A DNA stretch of 8,691 nt from the NCBI GenBank assembly GCA_029288195.1, contig JARFPR010000041.1:1-8691 (forward strand), given 5' to 3'. This DNA comes from Gammaproteobacteria bacterium (GTDB taxonomy: Bacteria > Pseudomonadota > Gammaproteobacteria > GCA-001735895). Position 1 is the first letter of the stretch. Each line of letters begins with the position of its first letter. The notes beneath the pieces were generated by a model. It saw only the letters and a program-made list of their open reading frames with translations. It did no database searches and was not told the DNA's origin. A program made the position numbers and the translations under genes. This document shows, one piece after another, positions 1-6,492 of the stretch.

Positions 1-198
1 ACTTATCCTGCGTGATTATCTGGCCGCACCAGCCGGACTTTTCCCTATTCGACATCATTCCGGGTCGATTCTATAAAATTGGGTCATTGATTCCGTCAAA
101 TACCATCCGAGCGCCAATTTTTTGGCTTGCAGAGTTTAGCATGAAATATTCAGTAGTTCATTAAGTTTATATATCATGTTATTTAATAATATGAGAAA
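1..198. other. Region downstream of gltX, no recognised gene
   Basis: This 198-nt AT-rich end holds no gene I can identify. A plus-strand frame is open from position 3 to a TAA at 162-164 (53 codons, possibly the 3' end of a convergent gene). A minus-strand frame is open from ATG 58 to the edge (19 codons, MMSNREKSGWCGQ start). Neither is recognisable. A 5-bp hairpin GCCAA-TTTT-TTGGC lies at 113-126 but has no following T-run on the minus strand. Confidence 0.3.
70..99 (-). promoter_or_regulatory. Possible sigma-70-type promoter at left edge
   Basis: On the minus strand TTGACG (99-94) and TATAGA (75-70) are separated by 18 nt in an AT-rich region downstream of gltX. Transcription would begin near position 63 and leave the window. 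It would serve whatever lies to the left. An ATG pair at 58-53 opens a frame to the edge, but the leader would be only a few bases. Weak, unverified match. Confidence 0.25.
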
Positions 199-1608
199 TC
201 ACGGATCCATATTTGCCGAAATATAATCGATCGCGCGACGAATTCTGGCAATACTTCGTTCTTTGCCGAGTAGCTCTACGGTTTGATCGATAGGGGGCGA
301 AAATGATCCCCCGGTAACTGCCACCCGTAGAGGCTGACCTACTTTCCCCATGCCAACCCCAAGTTTTTCAGTAATCGACTCAATTACCGCGTGAATTGAC
401 AACGCGTTCCAGGTGTCGAGATTCGAAAGTTGCTCCAGCAACAGCTGCAACGGCTCCCGGGCCGATTGGTTGAGAACCTTTCGCGCTGCTTTCTCGTCAT
501 ATTCGGAGAAATCCTGGAAACAGTAAAGAATACTATCCACCAGCTCATTGACTGTTGATACACGCTGACGGTACAGGTCGACCATCGCACTGAAATCGAG
601 GCCGCTGTCGAATTCGATCTCAAGTCGATCAAGTCTCTGCTTGACCAGTTCGACAATCTTATCCAGCGACGTACTAACCAGGTATTGCTGATTAACCCAG
701 TTAAGTTTCTCGGTGTTGAATGAGGATGCCGATTTATTCAACGCATCAAGCGTAAAATTTTCGATCATCTCCCGGCGCGTAAAAATCTCCTGGTCACCGT
801 GAGACCAGCCCAGCCGTACCAGGTAGTTCAGCATTGCCTCCGGCAGATAGCCGGCATCAAAATATTCCATCACTCCGACGGCACCATGACGTTTCGACAA
901 TCGCTTGCCATCATCGCCCAGGATCATCGGCACATGTGCATATTCGGGAACCGGGGCTTCCAGCGCGCGCAGTATATTGATCTGGCGCGGTGTATTATTG
1001 ACGTGATCATCACCCCGTAATACGTGGGTAATTTCCATATCCATGTCATCAACGACGACAGAAAGATTGTAAGTGGGACTGCCATCGCTACGGGCGATAA
1101 TTAAATCATCCAGTTCCGTATTATTGACGCTTATCTCGCCCTTGACATGGTCGTGAAAGCTGACAACGCCCTGCCGCGGATTGCTGAATCGAACCACCAT
1201 CGGTTTCCCGGCAGTCGGCTGCAATCCCAGCTCACGACAGCAACCATCGTAACGGGGTTTTTGTTTCGCTTCCATTTGTTGCGCACGCAGGGCGTCGAGG
1301 CGTCCCTTGGAGCATTCGCAGTAATAGGCGTCCCCTTGCTCGACCAATTGCCCGATGACTTCAAGATAACGATCAAAGCGCTCGGTCTGGTAGTAAGGCC
1401 CCTCTTCGTAATCCAGCCCCAGCCATGCCATGCCATCCAGAATTGCCTGAACCGATTCGGGAGTCGAACGCTCGAGGTCGGTATCCTCGATGCGCAGCAC
1501 GAACTTGCCGTGCATTTTCTTGCTGTACAGCCAACAAAACAAAGCGGTTCGTGCACCACCAACATGCAGCACTCCGGTTGGACTCGGGGCGAATCGGGTT
1601 TTGATCAT
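199..1608 (-). CDS. gltX: Glutamyl-tRNA synthetase
   Basis: Attaches glutamate to tRNA-Glu in the cytosol (class I aminoacyl-tRNA synthetase). The 469-residue protein has the class I signatures FAPSPTGVLHVGGART (HIGH-type motif at 15-18) and GDDGKRLSKRHG (KMSKS-type at 235-240), and an anticodon-binding C-terminal domain. Length matches bacterial GltX. The zinc-binding insertion is present with E. coli spacing: C97-x-C99, then C124 where E. coli has C125. The fourth ligand, His127 in E. coli, is Glu126 here, and an extra C123 adjoins. The ATG at 1608 is the family's usual start; the SD is weak (GAAG). No T-rich hairpin follows the stop. It lies 73 nt downstream of the protease gene, on the same strand, and may be a separate transcription unit. 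Confidence 0.97.
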   Translation of the reverse strand: MIKTRFAPSPTGVLHVGGARTALFCWLYSKKMHGKFVLRIEDTDLERSTPESVQAILDGMAWLGLDYEEGPYYQTERFDRYLEVIGQLVEQGDAYYCECSKGRLDALRAQQMEAKQKPRYDGCCRELGLQPTAGKPMVVRFSNPRQGVVSFHDHVKGEISVNNTELDDLIIARSDGSPTYNLSVVVDDMDMEITHVLRGDDHVNNTPRQINILRALEAPVPEYAHVPMILGDDGKRLSKRHGAVGVMEYFDAGYLPEAMLNYLVRLGWSHGDQEIFTRREMIENFTLDALNKSASSFNTEKLNWVNQQYLVSTSLDKIVELVKQRLDRLEIEFDSGLDFSAMVDLYRQRVSTVNELVDSILYCFQDFSEYDEKAARKVLNQSAREPLQLLLEQLSNLDTWNALSIHAVIESITEKLGVGMGKVGQPLRVAVTGGSFSPPIDQTVELLGKERSIARIRRAIDYISANMDP

Positions 1609-1681
1609 TATCTTCAGACAGGCATTAAGACGCGCGGTATTCTACCGGAATTATGCCCGCCGGGCCTGAAAAATTTATGCC
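1609..1681 (-). promoter_or_regulatory. Intergenic region with possible gltX promoter
   Basis: This 73-nt gap is the largest within the gene array. On the minus strand it holds TAGAAT (1644-1639) followed by a GC-rich discriminator ACCGCGCG, the pattern of stable-RNA and translation-gene promoters under growth-rate control. No good -35 box is present at the right distance (AGGCCC at 17 nt), so the call is weak. No terminator-like hairpin with a T-run is seen, so read-through from the upstream operon is also possible. Confidence 0.25.
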
Positions 1682-2326
1682 CTAGAAGCGCTTCTTTATC
1701 TCGAGTACGGAACCCGCTTTTTGGATCTGGGTATGCCGCAAGAAGGAGTTGCCGAGTAATACATCGGCAGGATGATCCCCGGCGATTACCGTGGCATCAA
1801 CATTGGGCACCCTGATACCACCAATAGTCACAGATCCAAGCTTGACCTGGTAAACAGGAACGACAGCAGAAGCGGTTTGTGCGGTGCCGCGTTTACCCTT
1901 GCGAAAATCGATTTTGAGGCTGCGGGCTTTGCTGCCACTCATAGTAACTAAGGTTGCACCGGTGTCGATCAGAAACCTTGTTGATTGGCCATTGATGGCG
2001 CCTTTAACGTAGTACATACCAATTGCATCGGGATATACCTTCAGGCTGGAGCGATCGGGTTTTTTGAAATTCCCCGCGATAGACTGGTTCAGACCAAGTT
2101 TCGCGCGTTTACCATCGATAACAACCACCGCGCCGCGACCAGAGGCCGACTCAAGCAATACACCTTCGAAAGTTTCGCCCTTTTTTACGATCTTCTGTTC
2201 GCCGCCAACCTGCAACAATGCCTTATCGGAAAAAAGTGCAATTACCTTGACCCCGGTGTCAGCCGCTATAGCGAGACTCATGGTCAGCACGAAACAGGCC
2301 ACTACAATGGATTGTGAAAATTTCAT
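1682..2326 (-). CDS. Secreted retropepsin-like aspartic protease (clan AA, TIGR02281-like)
   Basis: Probable periplasmic aspartic protease; physiological substrate unknown. Residues 1-22 form a signal peptide (MKFSQ, hydrophobic IVVACFVLTMSLAIA, likely cut near AIAA). A small beta-rich domain follows (about 25-85). The protease domain has FLIDTGATLVTMSG with the catalytic D121-T-G-A, and ends with ADVLLGNSFLRH (188-198), the hydrophobic-hydrophobic-Gly motif that completes the active site. A single Asp motif implies an active homodimer, as in retropepsins. Length is 214 residues. The frame extends 12 codons upstream into pgpA, but only the ATG at 2326 puts the signal peptide at the N-terminus. 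SD is weak; the start is 2 nt after the pgpA stop, suggesting coupling. The family assignment is recalled from the motif pattern. Confidence 0.88.
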   Translation of the reverse strand: MKFSQSIVVACFVLTMSLAIAADTGVKVIALFSDKALLQVGGEQKIVKKGETFEGVLLESASGRGAVVVIDGKRAKLGLNQSIAGNFKKPDRSSLKVYPDAIGMYYVKGAINGQSTRFLIDTGATLVTMSGSKARSLKIDFRKGKRGTAQTASAVVPVYQVKLGSVTIGGIRVPNVDATVIAGDHPADVLLGNSFLRHTQIQKAGSVLEIKKRF

Positions 2327-2328
2327 TC

Positions 2329-2805
2329 TCAATAAATCAGGTACAGTGCGAATTGCAGACAAGCCAGCGCATATAACCCGGCGAGCACATCGTCGAACAT
2401 TATCCCGAAACCGCCTGTCATCCTCGTATCCACCACTTTCACCGGCCAGGGCTTAACTATATCGAACACCCTAAATAGCACAAAACCAGCCACAATCCAT
2501 TGCCAGGTTACCGGCACCGCTATCATCGTAATCCAGAATCCGACAAACTCGTCCCATACAATGCCCGAATGATCGTGTACCCCTAACGCGGCGCTGGTGT
2601 ATTGGCATAAGTACACGCCTAACCCAAACGCAAACACAATGAAAGCCAGGTAATAGGGCACGTCAAGTTGCGCAATTAACAGGTAAAACGGGATCGCCAC
2701 CAGGGTGCCGAAGGTACCTGGCGCGAATGGCATCAGCCCCGAGCCAAACCCGAGTGACAAAAGATGTAATGGGTTACGTAACAGCTGCGGCGAGACTCTA
2801 GTCAA
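2329..2805 (-). CDS. pgpA: Phosphatidylglycerophosphatase A
   Basis: Inner-membrane phosphatase that removes phosphate from phosphatidylglycerophosphate to give phosphatidylglycerol. The 158-residue hydrophobic protein has NPLHLLSLGFGSGL and PGTFGT (29-34), GVHDHSGIVWDEFVG (75-89), RVFDIVKPWP (112-121) and GIMFDDVLAG (134-143), all close to E. coli PgpA. Several membrane segments are evident (about 33-48, 52-68, 88-110, 140-157). The start is TTG at 2805, with AGGGG ten bases upstream. The next Met (residue 25) lies inside the conserved region and would cut it, so TTG, or a rarer ATT three bases earlier, must be used. It overlaps thiL by 8 nt and ends 2 nt before the protease gene. Confidence 0.95.
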   Translation of the reverse strand: MTRVSPQLLRNPLHLLSLGFGSGLMPFAPGTFGTLVAIPFYLLIAQLDVPYYLAFIVFAFGLGVYLCQYTSAALGVHDHSGIVWDEFVGFWITMIAVPVTWQWIVAGFVLFRVFDIVKPWPVKVVDTRMTGGFGIMFDDVLAGLYALACLQFALYLIY

Positions 2806-3754
2806 AATGGCGATACCCCTGTAGATTAGTCAAATCGATTAGACGCTCCCCTTCCTCTAAAACGTAACCAGACTCGGTCACTTCTCCGATCTCCGTTAGC
2901 CTGCATTCGGGATGATCGAGATTCCAGTTTTCGATTTCTTCCCGGTGCCTGGCCGGAATGCAGCAGCAAATTTCGTAGTCGTCACCCGCGCCGAGTGCAT
3001 AGTGGTAGGCTTGCTGTTGCTCGATCCAGGCATTCACCGGAAGTGCGTCACGCGAGATTCTGGCACCGCAGCCACTGGAACGGAGCACATGCGCCAGGTC
3101 GCCCTGCAGCCCGTCTGAAATATCGATCGCGGCACTTGCAAATTCTCGCAGAAAGGGAATCAGTTCGAGTCTCGGCTGTGGCCGATTCAATGCCAGCAAG
3201 CACCTTGATTGCAAGTCCCCTGGTAGATCTACCTTCGCCTGTTTTTGTGCCAGTCCAAGCCCGGCATTGCCGAGTTCTCCCGATACCAGGATCAAATCAC
3301 CTGCCGTGGCCTGACCGCGGGTTACGAAACGATCAGATGGCACCAGTCCTGCGATTTGAATCGTGATCGACAACTCTCCACGGCAGGTATCGCCGCCTAT
3401 CAAGCGCAAGTTGAATTGATCTGCGGCCTGCCTGAGCCCGACTGAGAACTGCCTCAGCCAGTTGGAATCGTTCTCGGGAAGCGTTAACGATAACAGGAAC
3501 CATGCCGGGCTGGCAGCCATCGCGGCCAGATCGCTAAGATTGACTGCTAAGGCTTTGTAGGCGATATCTGCGGGACAGGTGTCGACTGGAAAATGGATAC
3601 CCCCCAACAGTGTATCCATGCTAACCACCAGCTGATGACCTGGTGCGACATCCACTACGGCCGCATCATCACCAACGCCTAACACGGCGTTACCGGCTGG
3701 ATCTCCGATATTGGAAAAGTATCGTTCGATTATCGCGAATTCGTCATGCGCCAT
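2798..3754 (-). CDS. thiL: Thiamine-monophosphate kinase
   Basis: Phosphorylates thiamine monophosphate with ATP to thiamine diphosphate, the active cofactor. The 318-residue protein has the PurM/ThiL/HypE-type ATP-binding architecture. Conserved acidic sites are visible in order: GVGDDAAVV (26-34), SMDTLLGGIHF (D47), VNLSDLAAMAA (D74), IGGDT (119-123), AIDISDGLQGDL (209-220) and GAGDDYEI (255-262). Length matches the family (about 320). The ATG at 3754 starts MAHDEF, close to where family members begin; the SD is weak. It lies 24 nt after nusB and overlaps the pgpA start by 8 nt, the usual nusB-thiL-pgpA arrangement. Confidence 0.97.
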   Translation of the reverse strand: MAHDEFAIIERYFSNIGDPAGNAVLGVGDDAAVVDVAPGHQLVVSMDTLLGGIHFPVDTCPADIAYKALAVNLSDLAAMAASPAWFLLSLTLPENDSNWLRQFSVGLRQAADQFNLRLIGGDTCRGELSITIQIAGLVPSDRFVTRGQATAGDLILVSGELGNAGLGLAQKQAKVDLPGDLQSRCLLALNRPQPRLELIPFLREFASAAIDISDGLQGDLAHVLRSSGCGARISRDALPVNAWIEQQQAYHYALGAGDDYEICCCIPARHREEIENWNLDHPECRLTEIGEVTESGYVLEEGERLIDLTNLQGYRHFD

Positions 3755-3778
3755 CGCTACTTTCGACCTGTATTGTTA

Positions 3779-4219
3779 CTACCTGGCCACTTCGAGTTCA
3801 CGCAATTCCTTGCACAAGGGATCGAGCACACCGTTGACGAACTTGTGGCTATCCTCGGCGCCATAGACCCTGGCCAGGTTAATTGCTTCGTTGATAACAA
3901 CCTTGTACGGGATTTCCGGATGATTCTCGAGCTCGTAGGTTGCGATTCGCAAAATATTGGTTTCGATAGGATCGAGATGATCTTCGAAATTTTCAACATG
4001 TTTACGATAACAGTTGTCGAGCGTGTCGGCCTGTGGGGGAATCTTGTAGAGCAGTTCCAGGAAATAGGCTTCATCACCGGCTGCGACACCCTGCTCCTGC
4101 TGGTAATGGTCTCTTATCCAGTCCAGCTCTTCGCAGGACAGCTGCCACTGGTACAAAGCCTGTAAAGCTTTATCGCGTGCATGCTTGCGTTTCTTGATCA
4201 ACCGCGACTTGTCATTCAC
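3779..4219 (-). CDS. nusB: Transcription antitermination factor NusB
   Basis: NusB pairs with ribosomal protein S10 (NusE) and binds BoxA RNA in rRNA leaders, keeping RNA polymerase processive through rRNA operons. The 146-residue all-helical protein shows the family's N-terminal Arg/Lys helix KKRKHARDKALQALYQW and the C-terminal block ILRIATYEL...PYKVVINEAINLARVYGAEDSHKFVNGVLDPL. Length is typical. The start is GTG at 4219. An ATG at 4215 is in another frame. The upstream SD is weak (GGA six bases before the GTG). Both SD and start fall in the loop of a possible 7-bp stem. The ribH-nusB-thiL order is the usual proteobacterial one; the gap to thiL is 24 nt. Confidence 0.96.
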   Translation of the reverse strand: MNDKSRLIKKRKHARDKALQALYQWQLSCEELDWIRDHYQQEQGVAAGDEAYFLELLYKIPPQADTLDNCYRKHVENFEDHLDPIETNILRIATYELENHPEIPYKVVINEAINLARVYGAEDSHKFVNGVLDPLCKELRELEVAR

Positions 4220-4235
4220 AGGAGTTCCGACAAGT
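4207..4235 (-). promoter_or_regulatory. Inverted repeat enclosing the nusB start codon
   Basis: Perfect 7-bp arms ACTTGTC (4207-4213) and GACAAGT (4229-4235) flank a 15-nt loop that contains the GTG start of nusB (4219-4217) and its GGA SD (4228-4226). In the mRNA the start site would be displayed in the loop, with the ribH stop at the stem base. Function is unknown; chance occurrence is possible. Confidence 0.4.
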
Positions 4236-4708
4236 TACTTGATTTTGCGTATCAGGCTGATCATTTCCATCGCGCTCATAGCCGCATCGGCGCCCTTGTT
4301 ACCGGCTTTTGTACCGGCGCGTTCGATCGCCTGCTCAATCGTGTCAGTGGTTAGCACCCCGTTTATCACGGGCAGCGAATGCTGCAATGCCAATGACGCC
4401 AGCGCCTTGGCACTCTCCCCCGCGACAATATCGAAATGCGGGGTAGCGCCGCGGATCACTGCGCCGAGCGCGATGATTGCATCATGTTTGCCACCAGCAG
4501 CATATTTTTGCACCAGCAGTGGGATTTCGAGGGCACCGGGCACATGGCTCACGGTGATGTCCTTGCTATCGATACCCGCGCGCTGCAATGTATCGACTGC
4601 CGCGCTTAGCAGGCTCTCAACGATAAAGCCGTTAAATCGTCCGACGACGATCGCTATTTTCGCCTTGCTGACGACCAGGTCACCGTCGATCTTGTTAACT
4701 TCTACCAT
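4235..4708 (-). CDS. ribH: 6,7-dimethyl-8-ribityllumazine synthase
   Basis: Condenses 5-amino-6-ribitylaminouracil with dihydroxybutanone phosphate to the lumazine used by riboflavin synthase; the family forms pentamers or 60-mer shells. The protein has 157 residues, normal for the family. Motifs are VVGRFNGFIVESLL (RFN at 24-26), SHVPGALEIP (54-63), IALGAVIRGATPHFDIVA with the catalytic-type His91, and LPVINGVLTT followed by AGTKAGNKGADAAMSAMEM. The frame is open 26 codons further upstream to 4786, but that extension overlaps ribBX, has no family similarity and is ignored. The ATG at 4708 has AAGGG seven bases before it. The gene lies 4 nt after the ribBX stop and 15 nt before nusB. Confidence 0.97.
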   Translation of the reverse strand: MVEVNKIDGDLVVSKAKIAIVVGRFNGFIVESLLSAAVDTLQRAGIDSKDITVSHVPGALEIPLLVQKYAAGGKHDAIIALGAVIRGATPHFDIVAGESAKALASLALQHSLPVINGVLTTDTIEQAIERAGTKAGNKGADAAMSAMEMISLIRKIK

Positions 4709-4712
4709 TTTA

Positions 4713-5834
4713 TTACCCTTGATCCGAATAATAGTCGACAACTTCAAGCCCGAATCCGGCCAGGCCATGAAAAACCTTGGGCGCACTTAACAGGCTCATC
4801 TTGCGCACACCGAGATCAGCCAGGATCTGGGCCCCGATGCCATAGGTTCGCTGATCATCGCCACGGTCGTCCGTGCCATGACCCTGAATCATCGATTCGA
4901 TCAGATTCACCATGTCTTTCGGTGTTTCCGCCTGGCGTAAAAATACGATAACACCTTCACCGGCCTTATCGATAGTCTGCATAACATCGTGCAGCGGCCA
5001 CCCTCTTCCCTCGATGCCCGCCAGCGAGTCGGTCAGCGTATTCTGCACGTGCACCCGCACCGGAATCGGTTTTTCAGGATCGATCTTACCCTTAACCAGG
5101 GCCAGGTGCAGTTCCTGCGCAGTACTGTCCTCGAAAGCATAAAGTTTAAACTCGCCGTAATCTGTCTCGAAGCGCGATTCAACGATCCGTTCGACGGTAT
5201 GCTCGTTCTCGATACGATACCGAATCAGGTCTTCAATGGTGCCAATTTTCAGGTCGTGCTTTAGCGCGAATTTTTCGAGGTCCCTGCGTCTCGCCATGGA
5301 ACCATCATCATTGAGAATTTCCACGATCACGGCGGCAGGCTCAAATCCCGCGAGTCGCGCCAGGTCGCATCCGGCCTCGGTATGGCCGGCGCGGAATAAT
5401 ACGCCGCCCTTGCGCGCCATTACCGGGAAGACATGTCCGGGTTGCACAATACTACCCGGGGTCGCCTCGGGTTTTATCGCAGCCAGGATAGTGGTGGCAC
5501 GATCGGAAGCCGAAATTCCGGTGGTAACACCCTCGGCGGCTTCAATTGAAACCGTGAAGTTCGTTTCCAGGTTTTCGCGGTTGTCACCGACCATCAATGG
5601 CAGACGCAATTGCTTGCAGCGTTGCTCCGATAGCGTCAGGCAAATCAACCCGCGACCGTACTTGGCCATAAAATTTACGTGCTCAGCGGTAACGGCCTGG
5701 GCCGCCATCAAAATATCGCCTTCATTTTCGCGGTCTTCATCGTCCATGATAATGACCATCTTTCCGGCCTTGATGTCGTCGATAATTTCCTGCGTCGAAT
5801 TTAAATTCATTTCGAACTTAACTGGCTTATTCAT
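4713..5834 (-). CDS. ribB: 3,4-dihydroxy-2-butanone 4-phosphate synthase with degenerate GTP cyclohydrolase II-like domain (RibBX type)
   Basis: The N-terminal domain (about residues 10-208) converts ribulose 5-phosphate to 3,4-dihydroxy-2-butanone 4-phosphate, the four-carbon substrate of RibH. It is intact: DDEDRENEGD (31-40), GRGLICLT, TNFTVSIEAAEGVTTGIS and RAGHTEAGCDLARLAG with H151 and E153. The C-terminal domain (about 215-373) has the RibA fold signature (RTYGIGAQILADLGV) but lacks what GTP cyclohydrolase II needs. There is no cysteine after C156, so the three zinc cysteines of the SECLTGD...RCDCG region are gone, and the RQEGRGIGL loop reads RQAETPKDM. This matches the RibBX variant described in Proteobacteria, where a separate RibA supplies GTP cyclohydrolase activity. 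The ATG overlaps ribE by 8 nt; AGGA lies ten bases upstream, partly in a hairpin. A ribBA label would overstate the second activity. Confidence 0.93.
   Translation of the reverse strand: MNKPVKFEMNLNSTQEIIDDIKAGKMVIIMDDEDRENEGDILMAAQAVTAEHVNFMAKYGRGLICLTLSEQRCKQLRLPLMVGDNRENLETNFTVSIEAAEGVTTGISASDRATTILAAIKPEATPGSIVQPGHVFPVMARKGGVLFRAGHTEAGCDLARLAGFEPAAVIVEILNDDGSMARRRDLEKFALKHDLKIGTIEDLIRYRIENEHTVERIVESRFETDYGEFKLYAFEDSTAQELHLALVKGKIDPEKPIPVRVHVQNTLTDSLAGIEGRGWPLHDVMQTIDKAGEGVIVFLRQAETPKDMVNLIESMIQGHGTDDRGDDQRTYGIGAQILADLGVRKMSLLSAPKVFHGLAGFGLEVVDYYSDQG
4716..4720 (-). promoter_or_regulatory. Ribosome binding site of ribH
   Basis: AAGGG on the minus strand, seven bases before the ATG at 4708, next to the ribBX stop. 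It decides the ribH start against the longer frame from 4786. Confidence 0.6.
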
Positions 5835-6492
5835 GATTGATAAATCCTGATTTTATCAGGGTTTCGAGCATCTGCTGGTCTTTAACTTTACCGTCTTCTG
5901 CTCGCCCCTGCAGTAACCTTTCCAGATAACGTGCAATGATATCGACTTCGATGTTAACCCTGGAACCTGTCTGATAGTACTGAAAAACGGTTTTCTGCTG
6001 GGTATGCGGCACTATATTGACATCAAACCGGTTTTCTTCGACGCCGTTAACCGTCAGGCTGGTACCATCAATCGTCACCGAACCCTTGGTGGCAATGTAA
6101 TGCTGGATCTCGGAATCGACTTCAAAGCTATAGCGGATCGAGCGCGCGTCTGACTGCATTTCGACCAGGGTGCCGAGACCGTCGACGTGACCACTGACCA
6201 GGTGACCGCCGAGCGCGGTATTCAGCGTCAGCGCCGTTTCGAGGTTAACCGGACTTCCTACCGCCAGCTGTCCCAGGCTGGTCTTACTCATGGTCTCCAG
6301 CGATACATCGGCACTGAAAGATTGCTTTTGCAGCTCTACCGCGGTCAGACAAACACCATTTACCGCGATGCTTTCACCTAGCCCGGTATGCGACAAGTCG
6401 AGATCTCCACAATCAATCGTAAGGCGTATATCACCACTCCTGGTTTCGCTGAGCTCGACCTTGCCGATAGCCTGGATAATCCCGGTAAACAT
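5827..6492 (-). CDS. ribE: Riboflavin synthase, alpha chain
   Basis: Dismutates two molecules of 6,7-dimethyl-8-ribityllumazine to riboflavin plus the pyrimidine co-product, the last step of the pathway. Two lumazine-binding repeats are visible. The first opens with the family's MFTGII and contains GESIAVNGVCLT (C48) and SLETMSKTSLG. The second starts near LGGHLVSGHVDG (95-105) and contains KGSVTIDGTSLTVNG (136-150) and ends around IEVDIIARY. The length of 221 residues is typical. The ATG overlaps the TGA of the upstream proteasome-like gene (TGATG), with GGAG eight bases upstream, so the two are probably translationally coupled. The 3' end overlaps the ribBX start by 8 nt. The same gene is called ribC in some nomenclatures. 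Confidence 0.97.
   Translation of the reverse strand: MFTGIIQAIGKVELSETRSGDIRLTIDCGDLDLSHTGLGESIAVNGVCLTAVELQKQSFSADVSLETMSKTSLGQLAVGSPVNLETALTLNTALGGHLVSGHVDGLGTLVEMQSDARSIRYSFEVDSEIQHYIATKGSVTIDGTSLTVNGVEENRFDVNIVPHTQQKTVFQYYQTGSRVNIEVDIIARYLERLLQGRAEDGKVKDQQMLETLIKSGFINHE
5845..5860 (-). promoter_or_regulatory. Hairpin overlapping the ribosome binding site of ribBX
   Basis: On the minus strand CCTGAT-AAA-ATCAGG forms a perfect 6-bp stem with a 3-nt loop (5860-5846). The 3' arm contains AGG of the only SD-like AGGA (5848-5845), ten bases before the ribBX ATG. The element lies in the last codons of ribE, so ribosomes finishing ribE would open it. This is a structural reading only; no regulation is shown. 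Confidence 0.4.

Noticed and set aside
113..126. Terminator for gltX
   Set aside because: Only a 5-bp stem, and no T-run follows on the minus strand.
1147..1815. Plus-strand 222-codon open frame
   Set aside because: Lies antisense to gltX and the protease gene, which have clear family motifs; no recognisable protein and no ribosome binding site.
2327..2362. Twelve-codon N-terminal extension of the aspartic protease
   Set aside because: Would bury the signal peptide and overlap pgpA; the ATG at 2326 gives a standard signal peptide.
4709..4786. N-terminal extension of ribH
   Set aside because: Overlaps the end of ribBX, no family similarity, and a good SD precedes the ATG at 4708.
4185..4790. 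Plus-strand 201-codon open frame opposite ribH
   Set aside because: Antisense to ribH, which is fully conserved; the hydrophobic translation is a by-product of the codon pattern.
5236..5850. Plus-strand 204-codon open frame opposite ribBX
   Set aside because: Shadow of the RibB coding frame; serine/arginine-rich composition without motifs.
5827..5900. FMN riboswitch before ribBX
   Set aside because: ribE and ribBX overlap and no RFN-element-like multi-stem leader is visible.
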